From assembly GCF_037997115.1 (NCBI RefSeq), contig NZ_CP150484.1, positions 1,000,988 to 1,064,987 of the forward strand: a stretch of DNA of 64,000 nucleotides. The letters are read 5' to 3'. Every line of letters starts with the position of its first letter. The first letter of the stretch is position 1. Positions 49,503-58,488 of this stretch are shown here, piece by piece. The notes under the pieces were generated by a model, which was not told the DNA's origin, made no database searches, and worked only from the letters and a program-made list of their open reading frames with translations. The position numbers were made by a program, and so were the translations under genes. Source of the DNA: Amycolatopsis coloradensis. Its GTDB lineage: Bacteria; Actinomycetota; Actinomycetes; Mycobacteriales; Pseudonocardiaceae.

Positions 49503-51845
49503 CTAAACGCGGACGACCTGCGTGGCGCCGAACGTGTCCTTCACCGGCACCTCGACGGTCTTCCGCCGCACGGTCACGCGCAGGACTTCCTGCCGCTGCG
49601 TCGGGTCCGAAACGGCCATCCGCCAGCCGTCGCGGGTCCGCCCGAGCGCCACCGACGCCGGACCGGACACCGACACCTCGTCGACGGAGCCCGCGGCGAA
49701 GAAGTTCGCCAGGAGGGTCGCGTCCCACAGCCGGACGGCCTGCACGGTCGCGGTGTTGGACCGCACACGCCACGACCAGGCCGAGGCGATCGTCTCCAGC
49801 ACCGACGCGGTGGGAAGGACGGCGTAGGCGTAGCTCGCGTTCGACGGCTTGGCCCCGTGTTCGATGACCAGCTTCTGGTAGCGCCGCGTGTACGGCACCG
49901 TGGTGCCCTTGGTGTTGGCGCCCTTGTCGATGTCGCGCCAGGTCCCCGTCCGGTCCTCGCGCAGCGCGGTGACCTCGGCGTCGTCGAGCAGGACGTAGCC
50001 GCCGACCTTCTCCAGATGCAGCCATCGCCTGCGCCGCAGGGACTCCGAGCCGTCGACGAGATGGCCATCGGCCAGCAGGACACCGGAGCCGTTCTCGCCG
50101 AGGTTGCGGTTCTCGATCGTGGTGCGGATCCGCTCACCGGAGGAGTCGGTGATCCCGGCACCGAGGCACAGCACCCCCGACGGCGTGAAGAACCACGACT
50201 TCTTCGCGGTCAATGTGCCGTCTTGGGAGATGAAGTCGAGGGCGTGCGCGCCGTGCCGCGCGTCCCAGCGGACACCACCGCAGTGATCCTTGCTCGTCAG
50301 CGGCACCGACTCCAGCTTCGGGGGCGGACCGCTCTTGGTGGTGGTGCCCGGCGGCGCCAGCGCGTCGACCGTCGGCCAGTAGGCGTCGGTGAAATGGCCC
50401 TTCGCCTTGGGCAGGAACAGATACAGCGAACCGTCGCCGACGTACCAGCCGTGCAGGTTCATCGAGTTGATCGACTCGTACCGCGAAATCCGGGTCGAGG
50501 CGACGCCGAGCGAGGCCGACCAGCCTTCGGTGATGTGCACCATCCGGTCCTGCTGGCCGAAAACGCGATGCGTCGCGACCGTCGGTGCCGGCCGGATCTT
50601 CGTCGCCAGCAACTCCTGTGCGAACTCGATGCCGGGGATGCCGACGAGGTCCGGCCCCGGCGCGAACCGTTCGGGATCGGGAATTTCGAGGTACGGCGCG
50701 AAAGTGTCTTCGGTGATCCACTTCGCGGCGAGGCCGCCGAGCTCTTCCTTGCGCTTCCCGCTCGCCGACCGCGCCAGCAGGACCACGGCGCCGGTGAGCT
50801 GGTGCCCGATGTCGTGCGCGGATTCCCCTTGCCGCGAAAGGAACCGGCCGCGGACCGACTCCATCAGCGCCCCCGCGTAGACGAACGGCGCGAACGTGTC
50901 GGAGACCAGCGCGTACGTCGCCTCGCGCACGTCGGCGGGCAGCGCGAACTCCGTGCCCTTGGTGACGTGGATGGCGGACGCGACCGCGGTGAGCAGGATG
51001 ATCCCGTAATGCCCGGGATACGGCACCGAGTCGTGCTGCAGGAACGAGCCGTCGGTGTGGAAACCGTCGCCCGCCGCGCGGTGGAGTTTGGCGATGACAC
51101 TCGCCGCTCCCCCGCCTTCGACGTCGGTGAACGCGCCGACGCCCCGCTTGATCCGTTCGACGTCGCCGAGCATCGCGCCGGAGACGATGGAGATCGTCGA
51201 CTTGTCCGCGCGGTTGGCGCCGGTCTCGACGACGCTCGGGTTGTTGGTGCGGCGGTTCGGGTCGCCGGAGAACTTCAGCACCGGCTTCAGGTACTTGGCG
51301 AGTTCGTCCTCGGTCAGTTCGTCGGCGACCGTCGCGAGGATGTGCAGCAGGTAGAGCGGGATGCCGATCTCGTAGGTGTACCAGTTGCCGATCTCGGCGG
51401 TCTTCTCGCTGTACTGATCGCTGGTGTACAGCAGTTCCAGCGCGCCCTTGATCCGGGCGAGCACGGCGGGATCGCCTGCCAGCGCGCCTCCCGAGGTCCC
51501 CCAGTTGACCGCGATCGCGCGGAGCCGCGCGTACATCGACGTCGTGAACTCGCTGCCGGGACCGAGCGGGAGGTCTTTCCACAGTGGACCACCGCCGACC
51601 GTCATGCTGTCGTGGTAGGCCTTCGCGACCCGGTCCAGGTTCGCCAGCGCGGCGGTGCGTTCCGCCGAGGGCCGGTTGATCCCGATCTGCAGTTCGCGAT
51701 AGCCGGTGACGATGGAGGCCGAACCCGGAGCCGCGGGCCGCGCTGACGAAGGGCTCGCGAGAGCGGTCGTGAGCGCCACCGAAGCGGCCGCTGCCGCGCC
51801 TCCCCTCAAAGCCGTTCTCCTGTCGAAGTGACCGAATCCGGACAT
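49503..51845 (-). CDS. Polysaccharide lyase family 8 (hyaluronate/chondroitin/xanthan-lyase-like)
   Basis: A 780-residue exported lyase. The N-terminus FDRRTALRGGAAAAASVALTTALASPSSARPA is a Tat-type signal with twin arginine. The alpha/alpha barrel (about 45-380) has NWYTYEIGIPLYLLHIL (about 151-167, catalytic Asn region) and GDGFHTDGSFLQHDSVPYPGHYGIILL (about 257-283, catalytic His and Tyr region). Beta-sheet domains follow (about 400-780). PL8 enzymes cleave uronic-acid polysaccharides by elimination, which fits the uronate catabolic genes alongside. GGAGG lies 7 bp before ATG 51845. Substrate is not determinable from sequence. Confidence 0.85.
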   Translation of the reverse strand: MSGFGHFDRRTALRGGAAAAASVALTTALASPSSARPAAPGSASIVTGYRELQIGINRPSAERTAALANLDRVAKAYHDSMTVGGGPLWKDLPLGPGSEFTTSMYARLRAIAVNWGTSGGALAGDPAVLARIKGALELLYTSDQYSEKTAEIGNWYTYEIGIPLYLLHILATVADELTEDELAKYLKPVLKFSGDPNRRTNNPSVVETGANRADKSTISIVSGAMLGDVERIKRGVGAFTDVEGGGAASVIAKLHRAAGDGFHTDGSFLQHDSVPYPGHYGIILLTAVASAIHVTKGTEFALPADVREATYALVSDTFAPFVYAGALMESVRGRFLSRQGESAHDIGHQLTGAVVLLARSASGKRKEELGGLAAKWITEDTFAPYLEIPDPERFAPGPDLVGIPGIEFAQELLATKIRPAPTVATHRVFGQQDRMVHITEGWSASLGVASTRISRYESINSMNLHGWYVGDGSLYLFLPKAKGHFTDAYWPTVDALAPPGTTTKSGPPPKLESVPLTSKDHCGGVRWDARHGAHALDFISQDGTLTAKKSWFFTPSGVLCLGAGITDSSGERIRTTIENRNLGENGSGVLLADGHLVDGSESLRRRRWLHLEKVGGYVLLDDAEVTALREDRTGTWRDIDKGANTKGTTVPYTRRYQKLVIEHGAKPSNASYAYAVLPTASVLETIASAWSWRVRSNTATVQAVRLWDATLLANFFAAGSVDEVSVSGPASVALGRTRDGWRMAVSDPTQRQEVLRVTVRRKTVEVPVKDTFGATQVVRV

Positions 51846-51900
51846 GACGGTGCCTCCCAAGGGGGTCGAGACGTATCAAGGGCGGCGGCGGGTGGTGGGT

Positions 51901-51946
51901 CTCGTGAGTGGTAAGGACGGTTCTAACCGTCCTCACCACTCACGAG
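51901..51946. repeat. 46-bp GTGAGTGGT-family palindrome
   Basis: Arms of 22 bp (51901-51922 starting CTCGTGAGTGG, 51925-51946 ending CCACTCACGAG) pair with one mismatch around a 2-nt loop. It lies 2 bp after the dehydrogenase stop and before the lyase start. The same arm reappears at 63976-63997 and, split, at 14957/15589. Confidence 0.75.
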
Positions 51947-51948
51947 GT

Positions 51949-53409
51949 TTACTGGCGTTTCCCGTCGATCCTGCGGGGCAGGTCCCACGGGTTGTTCTCC
52001 TGCAACGGTTCTGGCAGCAGCGCGTCGGGGAAGCCCTGCCAGGCGACCGGTCGCAGGAACCGCTCGATCGCGGCGGTGCCGACCGAGGTGCTGGTCGGCG
52101 CGGTGGTCGCCGGGTAGGGACCACCGTGTTCCTGTGCCCAGGTGACCGTGACCCCGGTCGGCCAGTCGTTCCACAGCAGACGACCGGCGACCCGGGTCAG
52201 CGACGGGAGCACCGGACGGATCCAGTCCACATCGGACTCTTCACCCTGGATGGTCGCGGTGAGGCCGGGTTCCATCACGCCGAGCAGGCTGATCAGTTCG
52301 TCCTGATCTGCGTAGGTGACGATCAGCGACGCGGGGCCGAAGCATTCCTCGCGGACGGTGTCGGCGTCGGCCAGGAAGGCCTTGGCGGTGGTGGCGAGCA
52401 GGGTCGCACCGTGCGAGATCCCTTCCGCGCCACCGGATTCCGACAGCACCTCGACACCGGCGACGTCGCTCAGCTTCGCCAGCCCGTCGGCGAATCCGGC
52501 CGCGATACGCTCGTTGAGCATCGGCTGCGCCGGGATCGCCGCGACGGCCTCGCGCAGCGTGTCTTCGAGGCCGTGGCCCTCGGGCAGGAACAGCAGCCCC
52601 GGCTTGGTGCAGAACTGGCCGGCACCGAGGGTGAACGAACCCGCGTAGCCCTTGGCGATCGCTTCACCGCGCGCGTCGATCGCGGCCCGCGTGACGACGA
52701 CCGGGTTGACGCTGCCGAGTTCACCGTAGAACGGGATCGGCGACGGCCGCGAGGTCGCGATGTCGAACAGCGCGCGCCCGCCCGGCACCGAACCGGTGAA
52801 CGACGCCGCCTGGATCCTCGGGTCCTTCAGCGCCGTGACGCCGTTCTGCTGGCCCTGGATGACCGCGAAGATCCCTTCCGGCGCGCCGGCCCCGACCAGC
52901 GCTTCACGCAGGACGTCGCCGGTGCGGGCGGACAGCTCCGGGTGCCCCGAGTGCGCCTTGAGCACGACCGGGCAACCGGCGGCCAGCGCGGACGCGGTGT
53001 CCCCGCCCGCGACACTGAACGCGAACGGGAAGTTGCTGGCGGCGAACACCAGCACCGGCCCGATCGGGGTGAGCAGCCGCCGGATGTCCGGCCGCGGTCC
53101 CATCGGCCACGCGGCGTCCGCGTGGTCGACGGTGACGCCGAGGAACGCGCCGTCGGCCAGCACCTCGCCGAACAGGCGCAGCTGGAAAGTCGTGCGCTTC
53201 AGCTCTCCCTGCAGTCGCGGCGAGGCCGGGAGATGCGTCTCCCGGCTGGCCAGCGCGATCAGCTCGTCGGCGGCCGCGTCGAGGGCGTCCGCGGCGGCGT
53301 TCAGCCATCCGGCGCGCTGGGCTGGGGTCGCGGCCGCCGTCGTGCCTGCCGCATCGGCGGCGGCCGCGAGGATCTGTTCGAGCGTGGCGGGATCCGTTGC
53401 CTGGCTCAT
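51949..53409 (-). CDS. Alpha-ketoglutaric semialdehyde dehydrogenase (ALDH family)
   Basis: A 486-residue aldehyde dehydrogenase. ASNFPFAFSVAGGDTASALAAGCPVVLKAHSGHP (about residues 128-161) is the NAD(P)-binding/Asn region, GELGSVNP (about 231-238) holds the catalytic Glu, and GAGQFCTKPGLLF (about 260-272) the nucleophilic Cys. The sequence type matches dehydrogenases that oxidise 2,5-dioxovalerate to 2-oxoglutarate, the last step of the oxidative uronate pathway. AGGAG lies 10 bp before ATG 53409. It is fifth in the operon with transporter, dehydratases and the unknown 381-residue protein. Confidence 0.88.
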   Translation of the reverse strand: MSQATDPATLEQILAAAADAAGTTAAATPAQRAGWLNAAADALDAAADELIALASRETHLPASPRLQGELKRTTFQLRLFGEVLADGAFLGVTVDHADAAWPMGPRPDIRRLLTPIGPVLVFAASNFPFAFSVAGGDTASALAAGCPVVLKAHSGHPELSARTGDVLREALVGAGAPEGIFAVIQGQQNGVTALKDPRIQAASFTGSVPGGRALFDIATSRPSPIPFYGELGSVNPVVVTRAAIDARGEAIAKGYAGSFTLGAGQFCTKPGLLFLPEGHGLEDTLREAVAAIPAQPMLNERIAAGFADGLAKLSDVAGVEVLSESGGAEGISHGATLLATTAKAFLADADTVREECFGPASLIVTYADQDELISLLGVMEPGLTATIQGEESDVDWIRPVLPSLTRVAGRLLWNDWPTGVTVTWAQEHGGPYPATTAPTSTSVGTAAIERFLRPVAWQGFPDALLPEPLQENNPWDLPRRIDGKRQ

Positions 53410-53422
53410 TTTCTTGCGTCTC

Positions 53423-54568
53423 CTAGAGTTCTTGCGCGGCGCTGACGGCGGCGATGAGATCCGCCCAGCGCCCCGGGCCGGCGAGGCCGAGGTGGTACAG
53501 GTGCAGCTCGGCGGCGCCTGCCTTGCCGAGTTCGATGGCGTAGGCCTCGATGTCGGGCACCGGGCTGGCCGCCACCGCTGTGATGTAACTGCCGACGGCG
53601 ACCTTCTCCGGCAGTTTCGCCCGCGCCGCCGCGACGGCGCCCACACTGGGCCTGCCGGGTGCCCAGTTCTGCAGCACCACCGCGTCGACGTCGTCCGGGG
53701 CCGACGGCGTCAGCCCCGGCAGCGCGCCGGTGACCCACGGGTCCATCGCGCCGTGCAGCACGATCCGGGGCCCGGACGGGATCTTCGCGAGCACCTCGCG
53801 CCGGAGGGCGTCGGTCGCCCGCTGCCGTGTGTCGAGCAGGACCTGCCGCAGGGTGGGCAGGATCTTGTCCTCGGTCGCCCGGAGGTCACCGCTGTCGATC
53901 AACCGCCGGACCTCGGCCCGCAGCTTGCCCAGCGCCTTCGCCGGGTCCTGCCCCGCCGCGGCCCAAGCGTCGAGGCAGGCGTCGCAGCAGCAGATCGAGA
54001 GCAGCCGGGCCACCGCGGGTGACCAGACGCCGTCGGTCTTCTCGTGCTGGTGCTGGTGCACGGCGCCGAGCGGACCGCAGGCCTCGAGGATGACCGTCGC
54101 GAAGTCGAGCCCGGCGAGGCTTTCGGCTGTCACGTTCGCCGCGTACTCCCGGACCGCGGGCTGCCCGGGGCACAGCGCCCACGGGTACCGCTCGCCGAAA
54201 CAGTTGCGCACGGTGAAATCCGGGAACTTCGTGCCCAGCTGCGAATTGTGAGTCAGCACGAGCCACGCGGCCGCCGGGACACCCGCCTCGTTCAGCATCC
54301 GGACGGCGTCGCCCGCGCTGTCGCGGCTTTCGACCCAGTCCGGTTCGGCGGGCTTCAGCTCACCCCACGCCTCCTCACGCACCGGCCGGTACAGCGCCGC
54401 GTGGCGCGCGACGACCGAGGTGCGCTCGGGCGACCAGGGCGTCGCCGCGCGGGCGCTGTGGTACGACACGGCGACGGCGACCTCGTCGACGCCGAGCTCC
54501 CGTACCCGCTCGACGAAGCCGGGATCGTCGACGACGTCCCAGGGGTAGGCGTATCCGGTGACCTTCAC
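53423..54568 (-). CDS. Uncharacterised TIM-barrel-like protein in the uronate operon
   Basis: A 381-residue soluble protein, not recognised by function. It alternates helices and strands (MKVTGYAYPWDVVDDPGFVERVRELGVDEVAVAVSYHS ... LDFATVILEACGPLG), suggesting a TIM barrel. Conspicuous groups are ALCPGQPAVREYAANV (about 128-143), AVHQHQHEK (about 165-173) and CCCDACLDAW (about 190-199), which could bind metal. It lies 4 bp after the glucarate dehydratase gene and 13 bp before the dehydrogenase gene, so it is an operon member and probably acts on the same pathway, perhaps on a lactone or a released oligosaccharide. Confidence 0.7.
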   Translation of the reverse strand: MKVTGYAYPWDVVDDPGFVERVRELGVDEVAVAVSYHSARAATPWSPERTSVVARHAALYRPVREEAWGELKPAEPDWVESRDSAGDAVRMLNEAGVPAAAWLVLTHNSQLGTKFPDFTVRNCFGERYPWALCPGQPAVREYAANVTAESLAGLDFATVILEACGPLGAVHQHQHEKTDGVWSPAVARLLSICCCDACLDAWAAAGQDPAKALGKLRAEVRRLIDSGDLRATEDKILPTLRQVLLDTRQRATDALRREVLAKIPSGPRIVLHGAMDPWVTGALPGLTPSAPDDVDAVVLQNWAPGRPSVGAVAAARAKLPEKVAVGSYITAVAASPVPDIEAYAIELGKAGAAELHLYHLGLAGPGRWADLIAAVSAAQEL

Positions 54569-54572
54569 CTCG

Positions 54573-55829
54573 TCACCACCGTGCCGTATTCGGTTCGAAG
54601 CTTCCGACGAACTTCCGCATATAGGTCACGTCATCCCGTTTGGTCTGTCCACTTCGGACATAGTCTTCATGGGCCCGCGCCAGCGCGTCGGGGTCGAGTT
54701 CGACCCCGAGGCCGGGCTTGTCGGGCACCGCGACCGCACCGTCGACGAACTCCAGCGCACCCGGGGCGATGACGTCGGCCGTCTTCCACGGCCAGTGGGT
54801 GTCGCAGGCGTAGGTCAGGTGCGGCGTCGCCGCGGCCACGTGCACCATAGCGGCCAGACTGATCCCGAGATGACTGTTCGAATGCATGGACAGCCCCACG
54901 TCGAAGCATTCCGCCGTGGTCGACAGGGCTTGGGTGTCCCGCAGGCCACCCCAGTAATGATGGTCCGAAAGTATTACGCCGACCGCTCGCTGCCGGAACG
55001 CCGGCTCGATGTCCGCGAAGCGCACGACGCACATGTTCGTGGCCAGCGGCATGTTCGCCTTCTCCGCGACCCGCGCCATGCCCTCGATGCCCGGCGTCGG
55101 GTCTTCGAGATACTCCAGGACACCGTCGAGTTCTTCGGCGACCCGGATCCCGGTCTCGACGGTCCACGCCGCGTTCGGGTCGATGCGGAGCGGGTGGTCC
55201 GGGAACGCGTCCGCGAGCGCGCGGATCCCGTCCATCTCCTGGTCGGGGTCGAAGGCGCCGCCCTTGAGCTTGATGGAGCCGAAGCCGTACTCCTCCACCA
55301 TGCGGCGTGCCTCGCCGACGAGCGCGTCCGGCGTGGTCACTTCGCCCCACGAGTCCTCCTCGGCGCCGAGGTGGGCGCCGAACTTGTAGAAGAGGTACGC
55401 GGAGAAGTCGACGGCGTCGCGCGCCTTGCCGCCGAGCAGGTCCACCACGGGCCTGCCGAGGTAGTGGCCCTGCGCGTCGAGCGCGGCCACCTCGAACAGC
55501 GAGTACACGCTGGCGACGGTCTTGCTGACGGAGAAGCCGCCGGTGAGCCCGTGCGCGTCGGCGAAGACGACTTCGCCGAGGGTGGTGGCGACCTTCCGGC
55601 GGAGGCCGGGAAGGTCGAACACATCGTGCCCCTTCAGTTCCGGGAGCACCTTCCGGACCTGGTCGAGGAACGCGAGGTCACCGTAGGACTCGCCGAGGCC
55701 GACCACGCCGTCCTCGCAGATCAGCTGGACGACACCGCGCAGCGCGAAGGGCTCGTGCACGCCCATCGCGTTGAGCAGCGGGGGGTCGGCGAAGGCGACC
55801 GGGGTCAGGACGACGTCGAGAACCTTCAT
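54573..55829 (-). CDS. Glucarate dehydratase-like enolase-superfamily enzyme
   Basis: A 418-residue enzyme that dehydrates D-glucarate (or galactarate) to 5-keto-4-deoxyglucarate. The enolase-superfamily residues are present: GFGSIKLKGGAFDPD (about 182-196, the K-x-K pair), metal ligands in LRIDPNAAW (about 210), EYLEDPTPG (about 240) and TNMCVVRF (about 262), and the general acid-base His in SMHSNSHLG (about 313-321). The K-x-K with a later His is diagnostic of the glucarate dehydratase group. It ends 5 bp before the unknown gene and overlaps closely with the ketodeoxyglucarate dehydratase gene. Preference for glucarate or galactarate is not decided. Confidence 0.88.
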   Translation of the reverse strand: MKVLDVVLTPVAFADPPLLNAMGVHEPFALRGVVQLICEDGVVGLGESYGDLAFLDQVRKVLPELKGHDVFDLPGLRRKVATTLGEVVFADAHGLTGGFSVSKTVASVYSLFEVAALDAQGHYLGRPVVDLLGGKARDAVDFSAYLFYKFGAHLGAEEDSWGEVTTPDALVGEARRMVEEYGFGSIKLKGGAFDPDQEMDGIRALADAFPDHPLRIDPNAAWTVETGIRVAEELDGVLEYLEDPTPGIEGMARVAEKANMPLATNMCVVRFADIEPAFRQRAVGVILSDHHYWGGLRDTQALSTTAECFDVGLSMHSNSHLGISLAAMVHVAAATPHLTYACDTHWPWKTADVIAPGALEFVDGAVAVPDKPGLGVELDPDALARAHEDYVRSGQTKRDDVTYMRKFVGSFEPNTARW

Positions 55830-55831
55830 CT

Positions 55832-56776
55832 TCAGGCACCGGCCTCGACGGACTTGAGGACGGCGAACCCGTCGTCGATGATCTTCTCCAGGCGGGCGAT
55901 CTGGTCCGCGGTGGGCTCGACCAGCGGCGGCCGGACCGAGCCGACCTTGTCACCCCGCAGGCGCGCGGCGGCCTTGACCAGTGACACGGCGAAGCCCTTC
56001 CCTTCGTCCCGCAGCGCCACCAGCGGCAGGTAGAACCCGGCGAGCAGCGCCTCCATGACGGCGTCGTCGTTCTCCGCGAGCGCGCGGTGGAAGCGGGCCG
56101 CGATCTCGGGGGCGAAGCAGTGCACTGCCGAGGAGTACCGCGCCACGCCGACCGCGGCGTAGGCGCGCGCGGAGACCTCCGCCGTCGGAAGACCGTTGAA
56201 GAACAGGAAATCCTTGGCCCGGTCGGTGCCGACGGAGCGGATCGTGGTGATGATCCGGCTCATGAGTTCGACGTCGCCGAAGCCGTCCTTGATGCCGACC
56301 ACCGACGGGATGCCGAGCAGTTCCACGGCCGAGTCCGGGGTGAACACGCCGGTGGAACGGTGGTAGACGATCACCGGGATCGAGGAGTCCCCGACGGCGT
56401 ACCGGACGTGGTCCACCAGACCGGACGGCGGGCCGGTCACCAGGTATGGCGGCAGGAGGAGGACGCCGTCCGCGCCGCCCGCCTCCGCCGCCGCGATCCC
56501 GGCACGGGCCGACGCCGCGCCTCCGCCCGCGCCGACCCACACGGGCACACGCCCGGCCACGACCTCACGAGCCTTGCGCAGGATCGCTGCGTGCTCGTCC
56601 GGGGACAGCGAGCTGAATTCGCCCGTACCGCAGGCGACGAACAGCGCACCGGCTCCGGCGGCCACGTGGCTCTCGACGGTTTCCGCGAACGCGTCGAGGT
56701 TGAGTTCCAGCCCCTCGGTGAAGGGGGTCAAGGGGAACGCCAGTAGGCCGTCGAGTTCGATCTTGGGCTGTGCCAT
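55832..56776 (-). CDS. 5-dehydro-4-deoxyglucarate dehydratase
   Basis: A 314-residue enzyme of the dihydrodipicolinate synthase/N-acetylneuraminate lyase superfamily. GLLAFPLTPFTEG (about residues 9-21), FVACGTGEFSSLSPDEHAAILR (about 45-66) and the Schiff-base lysine in SVVGIKDGFGDVELM (about 157-171) are intact, and IVYHRSTGVFTPD (Tyr near 138) supplies the acid-base residue. The enzyme decarboxylates and dehydrates 5-keto-4-deoxyglucarate to 2,5-dioxovalerate, feeding the dehydrogenase downstream. It precedes the glucarate dehydratase gene by 2 bp. Confidence 0.9.
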   Translation of the reverse strand: MAQPKIELDGLLAFPLTPFTEGLELNLDAFAETVESHVAAGAGALFVACGTGEFSSLSPDEHAAILRKAREVVAGRVPVWVGAGGGAASARAGIAAAEAGGADGVLLLPPYLVTGPPSGLVDHVRYAVGDSSIPVIVYHRSTGVFTPDSAVELLGIPSVVGIKDGFGDVELMSRIITTIRSVGTDRAKDFLFFNGLPTAEVSARAYAAVGVARYSSAVHCFAPEIAARFHRALAENDDAVMEALLAGFYLPLVALRDEGKGFAVSLVKAAARLRGDKVGSVRPPLVEPTADQIARLEKIIDDGFAVLKSVEAGA

Positions 56777-56822
56777 GAATTTCTCTTTCGTTCTTTGTGG
56801 ATGGTCCCGGGTACGGGCCCGG

Positions 56823-58334
56823 TCAGGCGGGCACGGTGGTGCCGTCCTGCGACTTGCGGGGTAGGACGTCGTCGTCGCGGTCGATCGTGTCGATGAGTTC
56901 GTCGGTGGAGGCCTTGCGCTCGGGCATGAGGTAGCCGAGCCCGATGAACAGCCCCAGCGAGACCAGGATCGGGGTGGACACGGTGACCGCGAGGGTGGCC
57001 TTGAAGCCGTAGTAGGCGATCGCGTAGGCGATGAGACCGCCCGCCCACGAGATCAGCGCCGCGCGGGAGCCGGACCGGCGGAACCACGGGAGCATGCCGA
57101 GCAGCAGCGGCACCGAGATCGGGCCCATCAGGGCCGCGACCCAGAGCACCACGATCCCGAGCACACCGCCGAGTTTGGGGGCCTGCGTGGCGACCGCCAT
57201 GGTCAGGACGATGAAGATCGCGGTCGTGATGCGGGCGGCCAGCAGACCCTGCGCTTCGGTCCACCGCCGGGTCTTCTTGATCAGCACCGGCAGCATGTCG
57301 CGGGTGATGACCGCGGAGATCGCGTTCGCGTCGGACGACACCATCGCCATCGTGTGGGAGAAGATGCCTGCCAGCACCAGCCCGATCAGGCCCGGCGGCA
57401 GGAAGGTCGTCGTCATGATCGCGTAGGCGTTGTCCGGGTTCTCGATGTTCGGGATCAGCAGCGGTGCCGCGAACATCGGGAACATCATGAACAGGGGCCA
57501 CACCAGGTACAGGATCGAGGAGAGCCGCGCGCCCCGGCGTGCCGCGTGCGTATCCGGCGCGGCCATGTAGCGCTGCGCCAGGTTCCACATACCGCCGTTG
57601 TACTCCAGCGTCTTCACCAGCACATAGACGAGCAACACGACCGTGGTGAACTTCGACGTCGTCGGGTTGAGGTGGCTCGGCGGGAGATCGCCCCACATCG
57701 TCCACAGACCGGAAACGCCGCCGAGTTTGCCCAGCACCACCCAGAGCATGGCGATGGCCGCGATGGCCTGGATCACGAACTGGCCGAAGTCGGTGAGCGC
57801 GTCGGCCCAGAGACCGCCGACGGTGCAGTAGACCAGCGTGACCGAACCGGTGATGATGATGCCCCAGGTGTAGTCCACCCCGGCGAAGACGTTGAGGATC
57901 GTGGCGATCGCGAACCACTTCGCCGCGATGTCGAAGATCTTCAGCAGGCTGCCGCTCCACGCGAGCGCCTGTTGCGTCGGGACGTTGAACCGCCGCGCGA
58001 GGTACTCGAGCGGGGACGCCACCCCCAGCTTCGACCGGAGCCTGTTCCACCGTGCGGCGAACAGCCAGCTGCCGATACCGACACCGATGCCGATGCTGGC
58101 CATGCCCCAGAAGTAGACGGTGATCCCGCTCGTGTAGGCCACGCCCGCGTAGGCCACGAACAGCACCGCGCTGTAGCCGGACATGTGATGCGAGATCCCG
58201 GTCAGCCACCAGGGCATTCGGCCCCCGGCGGTGAAGAAGTCCTTCACATCGTGGATCCGCTTGTGCGACCACCAGCCGATCACGACCATCAACGCGAAAT
58301 ACGCGCAGACCATCGCCCAGTCGAGTACGTGCAC
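56823..58334 (-). CDS. Sodium:solute symporter (SSS family)
   Basis: A 503-residue transporter with about 13 transmembrane helices. The N-terminal FTAGGRMPWWLTGISHHMSGYSAVLFVAYAGVAYTSGITVYFWG region (about residues 33-76) has the sodium-site serine/threonines and GGRMP loop of the family, and AGIFSHTMAMVSSDANAISAVITRD (about 320-344) the later sodium-site helix. GTG 58334 has AGGAG 6 bp upstream. As first gene of the operon it probably imports the uronate or aldarate degraded here; the exact substrate is inferred from the neighbours. Confidence 0.88.
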   Translation of the reverse strand: MHVLDWAMVCAYFALMVVIGWWSHKRIHDVKDFFTAGGRMPWWLTGISHHMSGYSAVLFVAYAGVAYTSGITVYFWGMASIGIGVGIGSWLFAARWNRLRSKLGVASPLEYLARRFNVPTQQALAWSGSLLKIFDIAAKWFAIATILNVFAGVDYTWGIIITGSVTLVYCTVGGLWADALTDFGQFVIQAIAAIAMLWVVLGKLGGVSGLWTMWGDLPPSHLNPTTSKFTTVVLLVYVLVKTLEYNGGMWNLAQRYMAAPDTHAARRGARLSSILYLVWPLFMMFPMFAAPLLIPNIENPDNAYAIMTTTFLPPGLIGLVLAGIFSHTMAMVSSDANAISAVITRDMLPVLIKKTRRWTEAQGLLAARITTAIFIVLTMAVATQAPKLGGVLGIVVLWVAALMGPISVPLLLGMLPWFRRSGSRAALISWAGGLIAYAIAYYGFKATLAVTVSTPILVSLGLFIGLGYLMPERKASTDELIDTIDRDDDVLPRKSQDGTTVPA

Positions 58335-58375
58335 CGTTGACTCCTCTCCGCGTTCACGAAGGCCCAGCCCGACCT

Positions 58376-58428
58376 GTTCACATTCATGAACGGAGTCTGT
58401 TATAGTGATTATGTTCATCCATAAGAAC
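58376..58428. promoter_or_regulatory. Two 16-bp palindromic operators for IclR
   Basis: GTTCACATTCATGAAC (58376-58391) and GTTCATCCATAAGAAC (58413-58428) share GTTC at one end and GAAC at the other and are centred 37 bp apart, between the divergent transporter and IclR genes. This is typical of IclR-family binding. The transporter start is 42 bp and the IclR start 60 bp away. Confidence 0.7.
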
Positions 58429-58488
58429 GCTGTTCGGGACGCTAATATGGCCGGAGTCACAAGTCAACGGCCGGATGGAGGAGCGCGG

